A stretch of DNA of 64,000 nt from Pseudogemmobacter bohemicus (GCF_003290025.1 NZ_QNHG01000001.1:1035546-1099545), one strand, 5' to 3'. Shown: positions 8,917 to 22,770, counted from the first letter of the stretch. Numbers and translations are program-made. Notes: a model not told the origin generated them from the sequence alone.

Positions 8917-10185
8917 ATGAAGGCAAGAGTGAATAAGAGACTGTCGGCCCAGGCCATGGCCTTCGTCCTCGCCGGCGGGCGGGGATCGCGACTGAAGGAG
9001 CTGACCGACCGGCGTGCGAAACCGGCGGTCTATTTTGGCGGCAAGCAGCGGATCATCGACTTCGCGCTGTCGAATGCGCTGAATTCCGGCATTCGGAAGA
9101 TGGCGATTGCGACACAGTACAAGGCGCATAGCCTGATCCGCCACGTCCAGCGCGGCTGGAGTTTCTTCCGGGCCGAGCGCAACGAATATCTTGATGTGCT
9201 GCCCGCCAGCCAGCGGATGGATGAGGTGAACTGGTATCGCGGCACCGCCGATGCGGTGGCGCAGAATATCGACATTATCGACAGCTATGGTGTTGAATAT
9301 GTTGTGATCCTGGCCGGGGATCACATCTACAAGATGGATTATGAGATCATGCTGCAACAGCATGTCGATACCGGCGCCGATGTGACCATCGGCTGTCTGA
9401 CTGTACCGCGCAAGGAGGCCTCGGCCTTTGGGGTAATGGCGGTGGATGGCACGATGCGGATCACCGATTTTCTGGAGAAACCGGCCAATCCGCCGGGGAT
9501 CCCCGGGGATGAGGCGCATGCGCTGGCCTCGATGGGGATCTATGTTTTCGACTGGGCGTTTTTGCGCGATCTTTTGCTGCGCGATGTGGTCGACAGCAAT
9601 TCCAGCCATGATTTCGGCAATGATCTGATCCCGTCTATTGTGAAGGGCGGCAAGGCGATGGCGCATCGTTTCGCCGACAGCTGCGTGACGACGGGGATCG
9701 AGGATGAGCCTTACTGGCGCGATGTCGGCACGCTGGATGCCTATTGGCAGGCCAATATCGACCTGACCGAATTCGTGCCGAAGCTGGATCTTTATGACCG
9801 CAGCTGGCCGATCTGGACCTATGCCGAGATCGTGCCGCCGGCCAAGTTCATCCATGATGAGGACGGGCGGCGCGGGCAGGCGATTTCCTCGCTGGTCTCG
9901 GGGGATTGTATCGTCTCGGGGTCGGAAGTGCGCAATTCGCTGCTGTTTACCGGATGCCGGGCGCATAGTTTCTCGGTGCTGGAACATGTGGTGGCGCTGC
10001 CGAGGGTGGATATCGGGCGGAATGCGGAGCTGAGGAATTGCGTGATCGATTCCGGGGTGATGATCCCGGAGGGACTGGTGGTGGGCCATGACCCGGAGGA
10101 GGATGCGCGCTGGTTCCGCCGCAGCGAGGGGGGCATTGTGCTGGTGACGCAGGCGATGCTGGACCGGCGGGCGCGCGAGATGTGA
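8917..10185 (+). CDS. glgC: Glucose-1-phosphate adenylyltransferase
   Basis: Forms ADP-glucose from glucose-1-phosphate and ATP, the committed and usually allosterically controlled step of glycogen synthesis. 422 residues. The nucleotide-binding loop [20 protein letters not shown] is near residues 18-37, [18 protein letters not shown] carries the catalytic Asp region, and a C-terminal left-handed beta-helix follows. Strong ribosome site GGAGGGG just before ATG 8917. 40 bp after glgB. Followed by an intergenic repeat element before glgA. Confidence 0.97.
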   Translation: MKARVNKRLSAQAMAFVLAGGRGSRLKELTDRRAKPAVYFGGKQRIIDFALSNALNSGIRKMAIATQYKAHSLIRHVQRGWSFFRAERNEYLDVLPASQRMDEVNWYRGTADAVAQNIDIIDSYGVEYVVILAGDHIYKMDYEIMLQQHVDTGADVTIGCLTVPRKEASAFGVMAVDGTMRITDFLEKPANPPGIPGDEAHALASMGIYVFDWAFLRDLLLRDVVDSNSSHDFGNDLIPSIVKGGKAMAHRFADSCVTTGIEDEPYWRDVGTLDAYWQANIDLTEFVPKLDLYDRSWPIWTYAEIVPPAKFIHDEDGRRGQAISSLVSGDCIVSGSEVRNSLLFTGCRAHSFSVLEHVVALPRVDIGRNAELRNCVIDSGVMIPEGLVVGHDPEEDARWFRRSEGGIVLVTQAMLDRRAREM

Positions 10186-10194
10186 CGGGGAAAG

Positions 10195-10245
10195 CCGGGG
10201 GCCAGCCCCCGGAGCCCCGGAGTATTTAAGTCAAGAGGAAGAGGA
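10195..10245 (+). repeat. Modular intergenic repeat, copy A
   Basis: A GC hairpin CCGGGGGC/GCCCCCGG (10195-10212) is followed by CCCCGGAGTATTT (10215-10227) and TCAAGAGGAAG (10231-10241). The last part doubles as the ribosome-binding site of glgA, whose ATG is at 10254. The same order of parts recurs near 40341, 45087 and 50179, with an inverted pair at 33597. Confidence 0.75.
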
Positions 10246-10253
10246 AGGCGCTT

Positions 10254-11701
10254 ATGGGCGGTCGGGTTTTGTCAGTGGCGTCAGAGGCGGTGCCTTTGAT
10301 CAAGACCGGCGGGCTTGCCGATGTGGTGGGGGCGCTGCCGGCGGCTCTGGCGGGCGCGGGCTGGGAAATGCGGGTGATGCTGCCCGCCTATAGGCCCTTG
10401 CGCGGGCTTTTGGCCAGGGGGGGCGGCTTTCGCGAGGTGATGCGCGAAGACGGGCTTTGGGGTGGTGAGGGGCGCGTCTTTGCCGGTGAGGCGGGCGGGC
10501 TCTCGCTGTTTTTGCTGGATGCGCCGCATCTTTATGATCGTGAGGGCGGACCTTATCACGGGCCTGGTGGGGACTGGGGGGATAATGCGCAGCGTTTTGC
10601 CGCCTTGTCCTGGATGGCGGCGCGGGTGGCGCGGGAAGGGGTGACGCTGGCGCGCGGCAAAGCCTGGAAGCCCGACATCCTGCACGCGCATGACTGGCAG
10701 GCAGGGCTGGCGCCGGCCTATCTGGCCTATCACGGTCCGGGCGGCTGTGCCTCGGTGATGACGGTGCATAATATAGCCTTTCAGGGCCATGCTCCGGCGC
10801 GGTTACTGGCAGAGTTGCGGTTGCCACCGGCGGAGTTCCATGCCGATGCGCTGGAATATTACGGCGGCTTGTCCTCGCTGAAGGCGGGGCTGATCACGGC
10901 GGATCGGATCACCACCGTCTCGCCGAATTACGCCGACGAGATCATGCGACCGGAATTCGGGCTGGGGCTGCAGGGGGTGCTGGCGGCGCGCAGCACAGTG
11001 GTCTCGGGCATCCTGAACGGCATCGATACCGGTCTCTGGTCGCCCGAGGCCGAGCCGGAAAACCCCTATTCCGCGCGTGCTCTCGCCGGGAAGGCAAAGG
11101 CGCGGGCTGGTTTGCAGGCGGAGTTCGGGCTCTCGGTGCCGGGACCGCTGACGGTGCTGGTTTCGCGGCTGACCGATCAGAAAGGCGTCGATCTTTTGCC
11201 CGCCGCTTTGCCGGACTTCATTGAGGGCGGCGGTGGTCTGGCGGTGCTGGGCTCCGGCGATCCGGGGGCCGAGGCGCAGATGCTGGCACTGGCGGCGCGC
11301 TGGCCGGGGCGCGTCTCTGTCAGGATCGGCTATGACGAAGCGCTGTCGCATCGGCTGTTTCAGGGCGGCGATGCGGTGCTGGTGCCGTCGCGGTTCGAGC
11401 CTTGCGGCCTGACACAGATGTATGGGCTGCGCTATGGCACTATCCCGCTGGTTGCGGCGGTGGGGGGGCTGGCCGATACGGTGATCCATGCCTCGCCTGC
11501 GGCGCTGGCGGCGGGGGTGGCGACCGGCATCACCTTCTGGCCGACCGATGCGCTGGCGCTGGCGCAGGCGCTGCGCCGGCTGAACGCGCTTTATGCCGAT
11601 CAGAAGATCTGGAGCCGGTTGCGCCGCAACGCGATGGCGCAGGAGAATGGCTGGTCGGTTTCGGCAGGCGCCTATGCCGCGCTTTACGAGGGGATGCTTC
11701 G

Positions 11702-11705
<4 letters not shown>
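10254..11705 (+). CDS. glgA: Glycogen synthase (ADP-glucose type)
   Basis: Transfers glucose from ADP-glucose to the growing glycogen chain. 483 residues, GT5 family. The ADP-glucose-binding motif KTGGLADVVGALP is at residues 17-29, and the C-terminal lobe has SRLTDQKGVDLLPAAL and the catalytic PSRFEPCGLTQMYGLRYG region. The ATG at 10254 is served by the AAGAGGAAG tail of the repeat. Its stop overlaps the glgX start (GTGA), indicating translational coupling. Confidence 0.97.
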
Positions 11706-15459
<3,754 letters not shown>

Positions 15460-15499
15460 ACCCGGTATTCGGAACGCGACAGGAGCGGGTCACAGATAC

Positions 15500-16424
15500 G
15501 ACGCAATGATCGACTGAAATTGCAATCGCCTGGGCGTCGGGCGGTTCATTTTCGGACCAGGCTACGAACTTGCTTATCAGTATGTCGTCTGGACCACGCC
15601 GCAAACGCAGCTGCATATCTGGTTCGGGCTGATTTTTCCCTCGGCGGGCTTTGCGGGGTGCTGACTGTTCCGCCCTGTTTGCGGGTGGGGCGCGGTTACC
15701 GGCTGATATGGAGTACCGCTTTGCTGGCCACCACTCAGATCCTGATGAGCGCAATTCGGCCCTTTCAACTTCAGGCGACGATTCACGGCCAGCTTTGGCT
15801 GGCGGTAGGGCTTGATTTCTCTGGCTTTGTGAGCTGGGCTGTTTCTATGGCTGGCTCGCGGTGGCGCGGGTACGCGATGCCTGGGGCAGTGGGCGCGGCG
15901 CCATTATCACCTTTATCCCGATCTGTTCTTTCGGCCTCGCCGTTCCACTGAGCCGGGATCATCGGGAACAGGGAAAAAAGCCTGCCAATCTGCAAGCCGT
16001 GATGATTGTTCTGATGGCTGGTTTCGGGATGTATTTCCTGTTGAAACATACGGGGCGAAATCTGGGGCAGGCGCAGATCCATGCCGAAGCGCTGACCGGA
16101 GATCCCCGTTTCGCGAAAGCGACCCTGAGGCGATCTTTCGCGTCTTTGTCCCGGGAGTTGCAGACCCCGATGCAGGTCGATGACACTACCACTCTGGTCG
16201 CGATAGATGCCGGGAAAGACTGGATCCGCTTTATCTATGTTCTGGATCACGATTACCCGCAGAGTGTCGGGACATGGCAAAGCTCCATTTCGGCTGACGT
16301 CTGCGAGGACAAAGCTGTCCTTGCCGCTATCGGTGCCGGCTGAGGCTATGATTTCACCTTCCGGCAGCGGGACGGCGAAGAGATCGGCTCTTTCTCACTG
16401 GATAAAACAGGCTGTCTGATCTGA
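15500..16424 (+). pseudogene. Decayed multi-membrane-segment protein gene
   Basis: Coding traces move between frames. One frame carries ELAYQYVVWTTPQTQLHIWF (about 15560-15630), and another reads LIWSTALLATTQILM. A third, from about 15830, reads FYGWLAVARVRDAWGSGRG, then ITFIPICSFGLAVPLSRDH, another hydrophobic segment, and a soluble C-terminal part. That last frame is stopped by TGA at 16341-16343 and then continues sensibly (GYDFTFRQRDGEEIGSFSL) to a stop at 16422-16424. The pattern fits an inner-membrane protein with a C-terminal soluble domain broken by frameshifts and one nonsense change. The 5' end is approximate. I do not recognise a function. Confidence 0.6.
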
Positions 16425-16446
16425 GCGCGCGCAAGAGCGGCGCCCT

Positions 16447-16475
16447 TTGCATCCCGGTGCCATAAGCCCTATATG
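16447..16475 (+). promoter_or_regulatory. Sigma-70-type promoter of the DAHP synthase gene
   Basis: TTGCAT (16447-16452), a 17-bp spacer and TATATG (16470-16475), 50 bp before the ATG of the next gene. Placement and spacing are ideal. No operator-like dyad is evident. Confidence 0.6.
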
Positions 16476-16525
16476 CGGACCATGTTACCGCTGTCAGCGC
16501 GGGCTTGGCCGTTCGGAGGAATGTC

Positions 16526-17914
16526 ATGGGTGAGGCAAGGAAGATGCAGGGAAGCTGGAAGAAAACCGACTGGCGCGCTCTACCCAGAATCCAGATGCCG
16601 GATTACCCGGATGCCCAGGCCCTGACCGGGGCCGAGGCGCAGCTGTCGAAATATCCGCCGCTGGTCTTCGCGGGAGAGGCACGGCGGCTGAAGAAGCAAC
16701 TGGCGCTGGCGGGCGAGGGCAAGGCCTTCCTGCTGCAAGGCGGCGACTGCGCCGAGAGCTTTGCCGAATTCTCGGCCGACAATATCCGCGACACTTTCCG
16801 CGTCATGCTGCAGATGGCGGTGGTGCTGACCTGGGGTGCGAAAGTGCCGGTGATCAAGGTGGGCCGGATGGCGGGGCAGTTTGCCAAGCCGCGTTCGGCG
16901 CCGACCGAGGTGATCAATGGGGTCGAGCTGCCCAGCTACAAGGGCGATATCATCAACGGCTTTGACGCGACGCCCGAGGCGCGGATGCCCGATCCGAACC
17001 GGATGCTGCAGGCCTATACCCAGGCGGCGGCCTCGCTGAACCTTTTGCGCGCGTTTTCAACCGGCGGCTTTGCCGATATCCACCGTGTGCATTCCTGGAC
17101 GCTGGGTTTCGCCGAACATGATAAGGCGGAACAATACCGCGCCATGGCCTCGCGGATCTCGGATGCGCTGGACTTTATGAATGCGGCCGGGGTCAATTCT
17201 GAGACCGCGCATCAACTCGCCCAGGTCGATTTCTACACCAGCCATGAGGCGCTGCTGCTGGAATATGAAGAGGCGCTTTGCCGCATCGATTCCATCTCGG
17301 GTCAGCCGGTGGCGGGGTCGGGCCATATGATCTGGATCGGCGACCGCACGCGGCAGCCCGATGGCGCCCATGTCGAATTCTGCCGCGGTGTGCTGAACCC
17401 GATCGGGCTGAAATGCGGGCCCTCAACCACCGCCGAAGATCTCAGGGTGCTGATGGCAAAGCTGAACCCGGAGAATGAGCCGGGCCGGCTGACCCTGATC
17501 GCGCGCTTTGGCGCCGGCAAGGTGGGGGACCACCTGCCGCGCCTGATCAAAACCGTGCAGGAGGAAGGCGCCAATGTCGTCTGGTCCTGCGATCCGATGC
17601 ACGGGAACACCATCAAGGCGGCCTCTGGCTATAAGACGCGGCCTTTCGATTCGGTGCTGCGCGAGGTGCGGGAGTTCTTCTCGATCCATAAAGCCGAGGG
17701 CACGGTCCCGGCGGGCGTTCATTTCGAGATGACCGGCCAGGATGTCACCGAATGCACCGGTGGCCTGCGCGCGGTCACCGATGAGAATCTGCAAGACCGC
17801 TATCACACCGCCTGCGATCCGCGCCTCAACGCCTCGCAATCGCTGGAGCTGGCCTTCCTTGTCGCCGAAGAGCTGACCCGCCAGCGCGAGGAAACCCGGC
17901 GCGTGGCGCTCTGA
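16526..17914 (+). CDS. aroG: Class II 3-deoxy-7-phosphoheptulonate synthase
   Basis: Catalyses the first step of the shikimate pathway, condensing phosphoenolpyruvate with erythrose-4-phosphate in the cytoplasm. 462 residues of the plant-like class II family. Signatures: [15 protein letters not shown] with metal-binding Cys75, [44 protein letters not shown] and [11 protein letters not shown]. The ATG at 16526 follows GGAGGA (16515-16520) at 5-base spacing, better than an in-frame upstream codon at 16505. Class II enzymes are named aroG, aroF or aroH in different genomes. Single gene with its own promoter and hairpin. Confidence 0.95.
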   Translation: MGEARKMQGSWKKTDWRALPRIQMPDYPDAQALTGAEAQLSKYPPLVFAGEARRLKKQLALAGEGKAFLLQGGDCAESFAEFSADNIRDTFRVMLQMAVVLTWGAKVPVIKVGRMAGQFAKPRSAPTEVINGVELPSYKGDIINGFDATPEARMPDPNRMLQAYTQAAASLNLLRAFSTGGFADIHRVHSWTLGFAEHDKAEQYRAMASRISDALDFMNAAGVNSETAHQLAQVDFYTSHEALLLEYEEALCRIDSISGQPVAGSGHMIWIGDRTRQPDGAHVEFCRGVLNPIGLKCGPSTTAEDLRVLMAKLNPENEPGRLTLIARFGAGKVGDHLPRLIKTVQEEGANVVWSCDPMHGNTIKAASGYKTRPFDSVLREVREFFSIHKAEGTVPAGVHFEMTGQDVTECTGGLRAVTDENLQDRYHTACDPRLNASQSLELAFLVAEELTRQREETRRVAL

Positions 17915-17922
17915 TTTTTGCC

Positions 17923-17945
17923 GGGAGAGCCCGCCGGGCTCTCCC
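17923..17945 (+). terminator. Hairpin after DAHP synthase gene
   Basis: A perfect 10-bp stem GGGAGAGCCC/GGGCTCTCCC around GCC, 8 bp after the stop codon. A T-run lies before the stem rather than after it, so termination on the plus strand may be weak. Confidence 0.5.
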
Positions 17946-18004
17946 CTGACAGGGACCTGAGCGGCCCGGGGCGTCCGCAGTCCACGGGGCCAGAGGGAGC
18001 GCAG

Positions 18005-18998
18005 ATGCCGAAAAAGCTGTTCCTGCATATTGGGCGCGCCAAAACCGGCACCTCTGCCTTGCAATTTCAGCTGCGGCTTATGCGAAGAACGCTGGCAGCA
18101 CAGGGTATCCTTTACCCATCGACCGGTTTCAGAAGGGTGAGCCAGGGGGGAATTGCCCTGGCCTGTCATCAGAATTCCGCGAGCAGCGACGCGGACCTCA
18201 CGGCATTGCGCGAGAAGTTCGAAGCCGAAATTCTCCCCTTTGACCGGATCATCGTCAGTTCGGAAGGGTTCCAGAATATCACGACGCGGAACCGTCCTGA
18301 TTATTTCTTCCGCCGGAACCAGCAGGATTTTTACGATATTTCCGTGCTTTGTGTGGTCCGTGAATTCCTCGCCTGCGCCATGAGCGCCTATTCACAGCGG
18401 GTGCAGATCACCGGGATGGTTTCCACGCCCGAACAGTTTTGCAGCTGGTTCGCAAAATTCAGCCTGCCTGGCTTCTTTGACTTCTGGAGCGCCTTTGGTG
18501 ACCGCGCGATTTTCATCGGTTATGAGGCCGAAATTGCCGCGCATGGCTCTCTCCTGCCACGTTTTGCACAGGAGATGGAGGTTGATCTCCTGTGCCACAC
18601 GGGCGCCGAAATGGTTCTCAAACCACTCCATCAGTGGCAATCTGCTGATGTTCAAGCTGTTGGTGAATTCGACCGTCGGACATCGGGAGGAATTCAATCT
18701 GGCTTTGCAGCGGCTCGCCGCGCTGAAACCGCGCTATGCGGGGCGGTTTCATATCGGAGACGCAATGGCGGAGCGGCTGCGTGCGGCCGATGGCGGTTAT
18801 AATGCCGCCTTGTCCGCGCGGATCGGTGATCCGCCTTTGCCTGGCTTCAGCCAGGCGCCGCCGATCTTCCAGGAAGAACACTGGAGCGAGGATCTGGAAT
18901 GCTTCCTGTCGCATTTCCACTTTCAGCATCTGCGCGAAATGCCGGAATTTCAGCGTCTGCCACCGGCATCCCTGATCCGCGCCCTGAACCGCGAATAG
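18005..18998 (+). pseudogene. Frameshifted sulfotransferase-family gene
   Basis: The N-terminal part, starting at ATG 18005 after a GAGGGAG site, reads LFLHIGRAKTGTSALQFQL. This is the PAPS-binding loop of the sulfotransferase family (KTGTS). The frame is sensible to about 18620. From there the coding signal moves to the frame that reads SISGNLLMFKLLVNSTVGH and runs to a stop at 18998, ending FQRLPPASLIRALNRE. Removing one A from the AAA at 18620-18622 restores one 330-codon gene reading VLNHSISGN. Either the gene is inactivated or the base is a homopolymer sequencing error. The acceptor is unknown; relatives often act on glycans or are poorly characterised. Confidence 0.7.
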
Positions 18999-19105
18999 CT
19001 TCTGGGCCGGCAGGCGGGTTAACCCGTCACATCCGGCCGTGAACGGCGCCGGGAAAAACGGGAGGTCCGCCCGGATCAGGGGCGGAGCCTCTTGTCTTCC
19101 GGGGA

Positions 19106-20062
19106 TCAGTTGCGCACCAGCTCCACGATTTCGACGCGGCGGTTCTTTGCGCGGCCTTCCTCGGTCCGATTGGTGGCGACCGGGGCGACCATGCCGGCGC
19201 CGGCCGGGGTGATGCGGTCGGCGGCGATGCCCTGCGCCGCCAGCGCATCCGCCACCGCCTGGGCCCGACGCTGCGACAGCGAGAGGTTGTAATCGAACGC
19301 GCCCTTGCCATCGGTATGGCCGACGATCAGCACCTGCAATGTTGCGCTGTCCTGCAACATTGCCGCCAGCTGGTCGATCTGCTCTTTCGATTCCGGCAGG
19401 ATTTCGGCGCTGTCGAAATCAAAGAGGATGCCATAGATGGCGATCCTGCCGTCGCGGGCCAGGGTCTCCTCCATCTCGGAGGCCTTGATCACCTGCATCC
19501 GCGCTTCCATCGGGGCGACTTCGATCACATCCAGCAGGATGAAGGGCCGGGCCTCCGGCTCGAAACTGGTGGCATAGAGCGAGACATAGACATCGCCCTC
19601 GGGTCGGACGAGTTTTGCCGCCAGAAAGCGCTGCTGGTCGCCATAGATCAGCCCGTTATAGCGGGCGCCGGGGTTGATCAGGCTGTTGAAACGCGGGCCG
19701 CAATCGGCCTTTGAACAGGTGAAGAGGGTCTCGAAACCAGCCTCTTTCAGCGCGGTTTCGTAATTGCGGAAGACCTCAAGCGCCGAGCGGTCCATGGGCG
19801 CGCGGTAGAGGAAATGCGAGACCCTGCCCTCCAGCGGCTGGCTTGCCTCATAGGCGGCGGCGCCGGTGCCGGCCGGCAGGGACGGGCCGGTGATCAGCAG
19901 GAATTCGTCAAAGGCATTGACCGCGTAATCGCGGATCTCGGTCCCGGCATAGCGCGGGATCAGCGGGTGATCGGCAGAGCCCGTGACATCCTGCGCGGCC
20001 CCGGGCTGTGCGAGGAAGGGTAGCGTGGCAAGCAGCAGGAAAAGCATTCTGAGCAGTGACAT
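19106..20062 (-). CDS. OmpA-family outer-membrane/peptidoglycan-binding protein
   Basis: 318 residues. A signal peptide (MSLLRMLFLLLATLPFLAQPGAAQ) leads to an N-terminal domain of about 180 residues resembling DUF4892. The C-terminal OmpA domain begins near residue 200: IYGILFDFDSAEILPES, QVLIVGHTDGKG, NLSLSQRRAQAVADAL, AKNRRVEIVEL. The domain binds meso-diaminopimelate of peptidoglycan. ATG 20062 follows a GGAG site; a longer reading to 20389 adds only low-complexity sequence. DUF4892 assignment is by resemblance. It lies on the same strand as bactofilin but is separated by a terminator. Confidence 0.85.
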   Translation of the reverse strand: MSLLRMLFLLLATLPFLAQPGAAQDVTGSADHPLIPRYAGTEIRDYAVNAFDEFLLITGPSLPAGTGAAAYEASQPLEGRVSHFLYRAPMDRSALEVFRNYETALKEAGFETLFTCSKADCGPRFNSLINPGARYNGLIYGDQQRFLAAKLVRPEGDVYVSLYATSFEPEARPFILLDVIEVAPMEARMQVIKASEMEETLARDGRIAIYGILFDFDSAEILPESKEQIDQLAAMLQDSATLQVLIVGHTDGKGAFDYNLSLSQRRAQAVADALAAQGIAADRITPAGAGMVAPVATNRTEEGRAKNRRVEIVELVRN

Positions 20063-20501
20063 AATGAACTCCAGACCTGAAACGGGTGGGGCGGACCGGG
20101 TGTTCCCCCCTGATACGCCCCCTGATATGTCGATGGACGGATCGGCGTAGCGGGGCCGGCTGGTGCTGGCCCCCGCCGGACGCGAAAGCCGGGAGGGACA
20201 GCAAGGCGGGTTCTCCCGCAGTGCTGCCCGCAAAAGGCCGCCGCTGCCGGGCGGGGCTGCCGGTTGGTCGCCCCGATCTGAGGCTAACGGCCCGGTCAAA
20301 CACGCGTCAATGCTTTCTTTCCGTGGGGGAAGGGGGAGGGGCGAAGGCCGCTCATCCTCCCCGGAACACCGCGATCCCCTGAAATGCAAACAGCCCTCCG
20401 GTCAGGAGGGCTGCAGCGGATTGTAACAATGGCTTCTACGCCCTGCCTGTATCCCCGGCCCCGGCCCGGCAAGGACAGGACGGATGATACCGTGGACGGA
20501 A
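20063..20501. other. Intergenic region between bactofilin and OmpA-family genes
   Basis: About 440 bases with no gene that I can support. It holds the minus-strand terminator near 20385-20412 and presumably the promoter of the OmpA-family gene. The frames crossing it are arginine/proline-rich readings of GC-rich DNA. Confidence 0.5.
20385..20412 (-). terminator. Rho-independent terminator after bactofilin
   Basis: On the minus strand AGCCCTCC pairs with GGAGGGCT around a 5-base loop, followed by GTTTGCATTTC. It sits about 90 bp downstream of the bactofilin stop. Confidence 0.6.
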
Positions 20502-21020
20502 TCAGATGCCTTCGGGTGCCGCAGCCGGAGCCTCTGCTGCTGCCGGGGCAGCATGAGACGCTGCCGAAGCACGACCGGTGGCCAGCGGGTCTTCCTGGCG
20601 CTGGACCGAGCCCTCGAAATGGGCGCCCGATTCGATGGCGATGGTCTTATGGATGATGTCGCCTTCGACGCGCGCGGTCGAGGTCAGGCGCACCTTGAGG
20701 CCGCGCACACGACCGATCACGCGGCCATTCACCACGATATCGTCAGCCACGATCTCGCCGCGGATGGTGGCGCTTTCGCCGACCGTCAGCAGATGGGCGC
20801 GGATATCGCCCTCGACCGTGCCTTCGACCTGGATATCACCCGAAGTGCGCAGATTGCCCACAACGGTAAGGTCGGAGGAGAGCACCGAGGCCACAGCTTT
20901 GCCCTTGGGCGCCGAGGGGGTGAAATCCATGGAAGGTTTCGACACGGGGACCTCCGGCGCCTTGGGTTTGTCTGCTTCGGGTTTCGCGCCCGGCTCGTTG
21001 ATGCGGCTCTTAGAAAACAT
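20502..21020 (-). CDS. Bactofilin (polymer-forming cytoskeletal protein)
   Basis: 172 residues. Bactofilins assemble nucleotide-free filaments at the inner membrane that guide cell-wall enzymes and shape. A central DUF583 beta-helix (about residues 45-135) shows the regular valine/isoleucine-glycine turns, for example LTVVGNLRTSGDIQVEGTVEGDIRA. It is flanked by proline/alanine-rich disordered tails. Its start overlaps the end of the M23 peptidase gene by 11 bp, so the two are translationally coupled, a pairing seen in other bactofilin systems. Confidence 0.92.
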   Translation of the reverse strand: MFSKSRINEPGAKPEADKPKAPEVPVSKPSMDFTPSAPKGKAVASVLSSDLTVVGNLRTSGDIQVEGTVEGDIRAHLLTVGESATIRGEIVADDIVVNGRVIGRVRGLKVRLTSTARVEGDIIHKTIAIESGAHFEGSVQRQEDPLATGRASAASHAAPAAAEAPAAAPEGI

Positions 21021-22386
21021 TTCTCGCTGCCCTTATGAAGGTCATCGGGTTCACGGCTGTGCCCCCGATGCGGACTTCGTAGTGAAGATGAGTGCCGGTG
21101 GACCGGCCTGAATTGCCCATATCACCGATCTGGTCGCCGCGCGACACCTTTTGTCCGACCTGTACACGGATCTGTGACATATGGGCGAAGCGGGTCTCGA
21201 TCCCGAAAGCATGCTGGATCTTCACAAGGCGGCCATAGCCGTTCGACCAGCCGGCCTGGATGACGGTGCCTTCGGCGGTGGCATAGATCGGGGTGGCGTA
21301 GGGGCCGGCGATATCGGTGCCCTCATGCATCCGCGTGCCACGCCCGAACGGATCATCGCGCCGCCCGAAGCTTGAGGTCCAGCGCACATTTGTCGCCGTG
21401 ATAGGGGTGGCAAAGGGCGCTTTCCAGGCGGCGAGACGGTAGAGATCCATCTCTTCCATGTCTTTCAGAATCGCATTGGCGCGTTTCTCGCCATCGCTCA
21501 GCGGCCCGCCCATGCTTGACGCCGTGATCGGCGCAAGCGGGCCGCCCTGGCCGGAATAGCCCTTGCGGACGGTGGCGATCAGATCATCGGGGTTCATCCC
21601 GGCCGCGCGGAACATCTTTTCCAGCGGCTCGACCGAGACGGTCACCGCGTCTTCGATTTTCGCGAAGATCGCGTCATTGCGCAGCTCCAGCGCGCGGCGG
21701 TCCTCGATGGCCAGCGCCAGCTCTTCGCGGGCGCTGTCGGCCTCGGCAAGGCGGGTATCGCGCTCGCGGGCGGTCGTCTCCAGCTTGGAAGTCAGGAAGC
21801 CAAGCGTTTCGCTGGTGTCGCGGATGCGGCCCATCTCGGTGGTGTCGCCGCCCTGTTCGCCCAGCATGCCGGTCAGTTTCGCAACCTCGGCGCGCGCCTC
21901 GTCACGTTCGCGGATCACACCGCGCAGGCTGTTTTGCACCACGTCGATGCCGGTCTCCAGCTCGCGGCGGCGATCTTCCGAGGCGAGCAGCATCTCCTGC
22001 ATCGCCGAAACCTGTTCCAGGGCCGAGTTGAAGCGCTCCTGCGCCTGGGCGGATTCGGTCACCCGCAGATCGCGGTCGGCGGAGAGCATGACGAGCCGTT
22101 CCTCGAAGATCACCCCCTGGCGCTGGCTTTGTTCGCGTGAGGATCCGGCGCCGATCGACTGCATCATAAAGATCGAGGTGGCCACGATCGTCCAGGCGAT
22201 GGCCAGCGCGCCGACCACGACCACGATGGCCTGGGTGGCGGGCTTCAGCCGCAGGTAATGGGTTCCGTGATCGGATTTCAGATAGAGCCGCTGTTCGGGA
22301 AACACCGATTCAAGCGCTGTATTGATCCGGATGGCCAGTCTTCCAATCACGCGGCATTCCATCTTAATGGGCGCCCGATCTGCCAT
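21010..22386 (-). CDS. M23-family (LytM) peptidoglycan endopeptidase with coiled coil
   Basis: 458 residues. One N-terminal membrane helix (ATQAIVVVVGALAIAWTIVATSIFMM, about residues 50-75) is followed by a long coiled coil rich in Glu, Arg and Leu, then a C-terminal zinc peptidase. Zinc ligands are His354 and Asp358 in HEGTD and His435 in HLH, with His433 alongside, so the enzyme appears active rather than degenerate. It should cleave cross-linking peptides in the periplasm. The start ATG 22386 gives a short basic cytoplasmic tail; earlier in-frame starts read intergenic DNA. Coupled to bactofilin, which likely positions it. Confidence 0.9.
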   Translation of the reverse strand: MADRAPIKMECRVIGRLAIRINTALESVFPEQRLYLKSDHGTHYLRLKPATQAIVVVVGALAIAWTIVATSIFMMQSIGAGSSREQSQRQGVIFEERLVMLSADRDLRVTESAQAQERFNSALEQVSAMQEMLLASEDRRRELETGIDVVQNSLRGVIRERDEARAEVAKLTGMLGEQGGDTTEMGRIRDTSETLGFLTSKLETTARERDTRLAEADSAREELALAIEDRRALELRNDAIFAKIEDAVTVSVEPLEKMFRAAGMNPDDLIATVRKGYSGQGGPLAPITASSMGGPLSDGEKRANAILKDMEEMDLYRLAAWKAPFATPITATNVRWTSSFGRRDDPFGRGTRMHEGTDIAGPYATPIYATAEGTVIQAGWSNGYGRLVKIQHAFGIETRFAHMSQIRVQVGQKVSRGDQIGDMGNSGRSTGTHLHYEVRIGGTAVNPMTFIRAARNVF

Positions 22387-22770
22387 GCCCCGCCCTGGAT
22401 CAGGCGTGGCCCGGCCGGGCAAGGGTGGGCAGACCCGATTCCGGGCGCCGGCAGCAACTGACCCGGTCTGTCCCGGAGGCATTTGCAGTATCGGCGCCAG
22501 TGGCGGGCGGGCGGGGCATCCGGTCGGATATCCGCTCCTGCACCGACAATGCGGCAGAGAAAGGACGACCCGGAAAACAACACCGTCCGAAAACACGCCC
22601 GCCGGGGACGAGGATGAGTCGCCCTCCGCCGGATCAGACGTGATTAGCGGCGCAAGGGCGCGCTCGCAATATTTCCGCTCTGTGACAGGGCCGCAGCGGC
22701 TGGCCATCGCCTGTTCCCGGCGGTTTCTTGCCGATAGACGCTCTGGACCGGGTTCCGGCCGGTGCGCCGG
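22387..22770. other. Intergenic region, no gene seen
   Basis: 384 bases between the M23 peptidase start and the end of the DUF455 gene. No recognisable protein, RNA gene or good terminator. It should contain the promoter for the peptidase-bactofilin pair. Confidence 0.5.

Noticed and set aside
16341..16343. Possible selenocysteine codon (TGA followed by open coding sequence)
   Set aside because: The same gene shows other frameshifts upstream and no SECIS-like hairpin is evident just after the TGA, so a pseudogene is the simpler reading.
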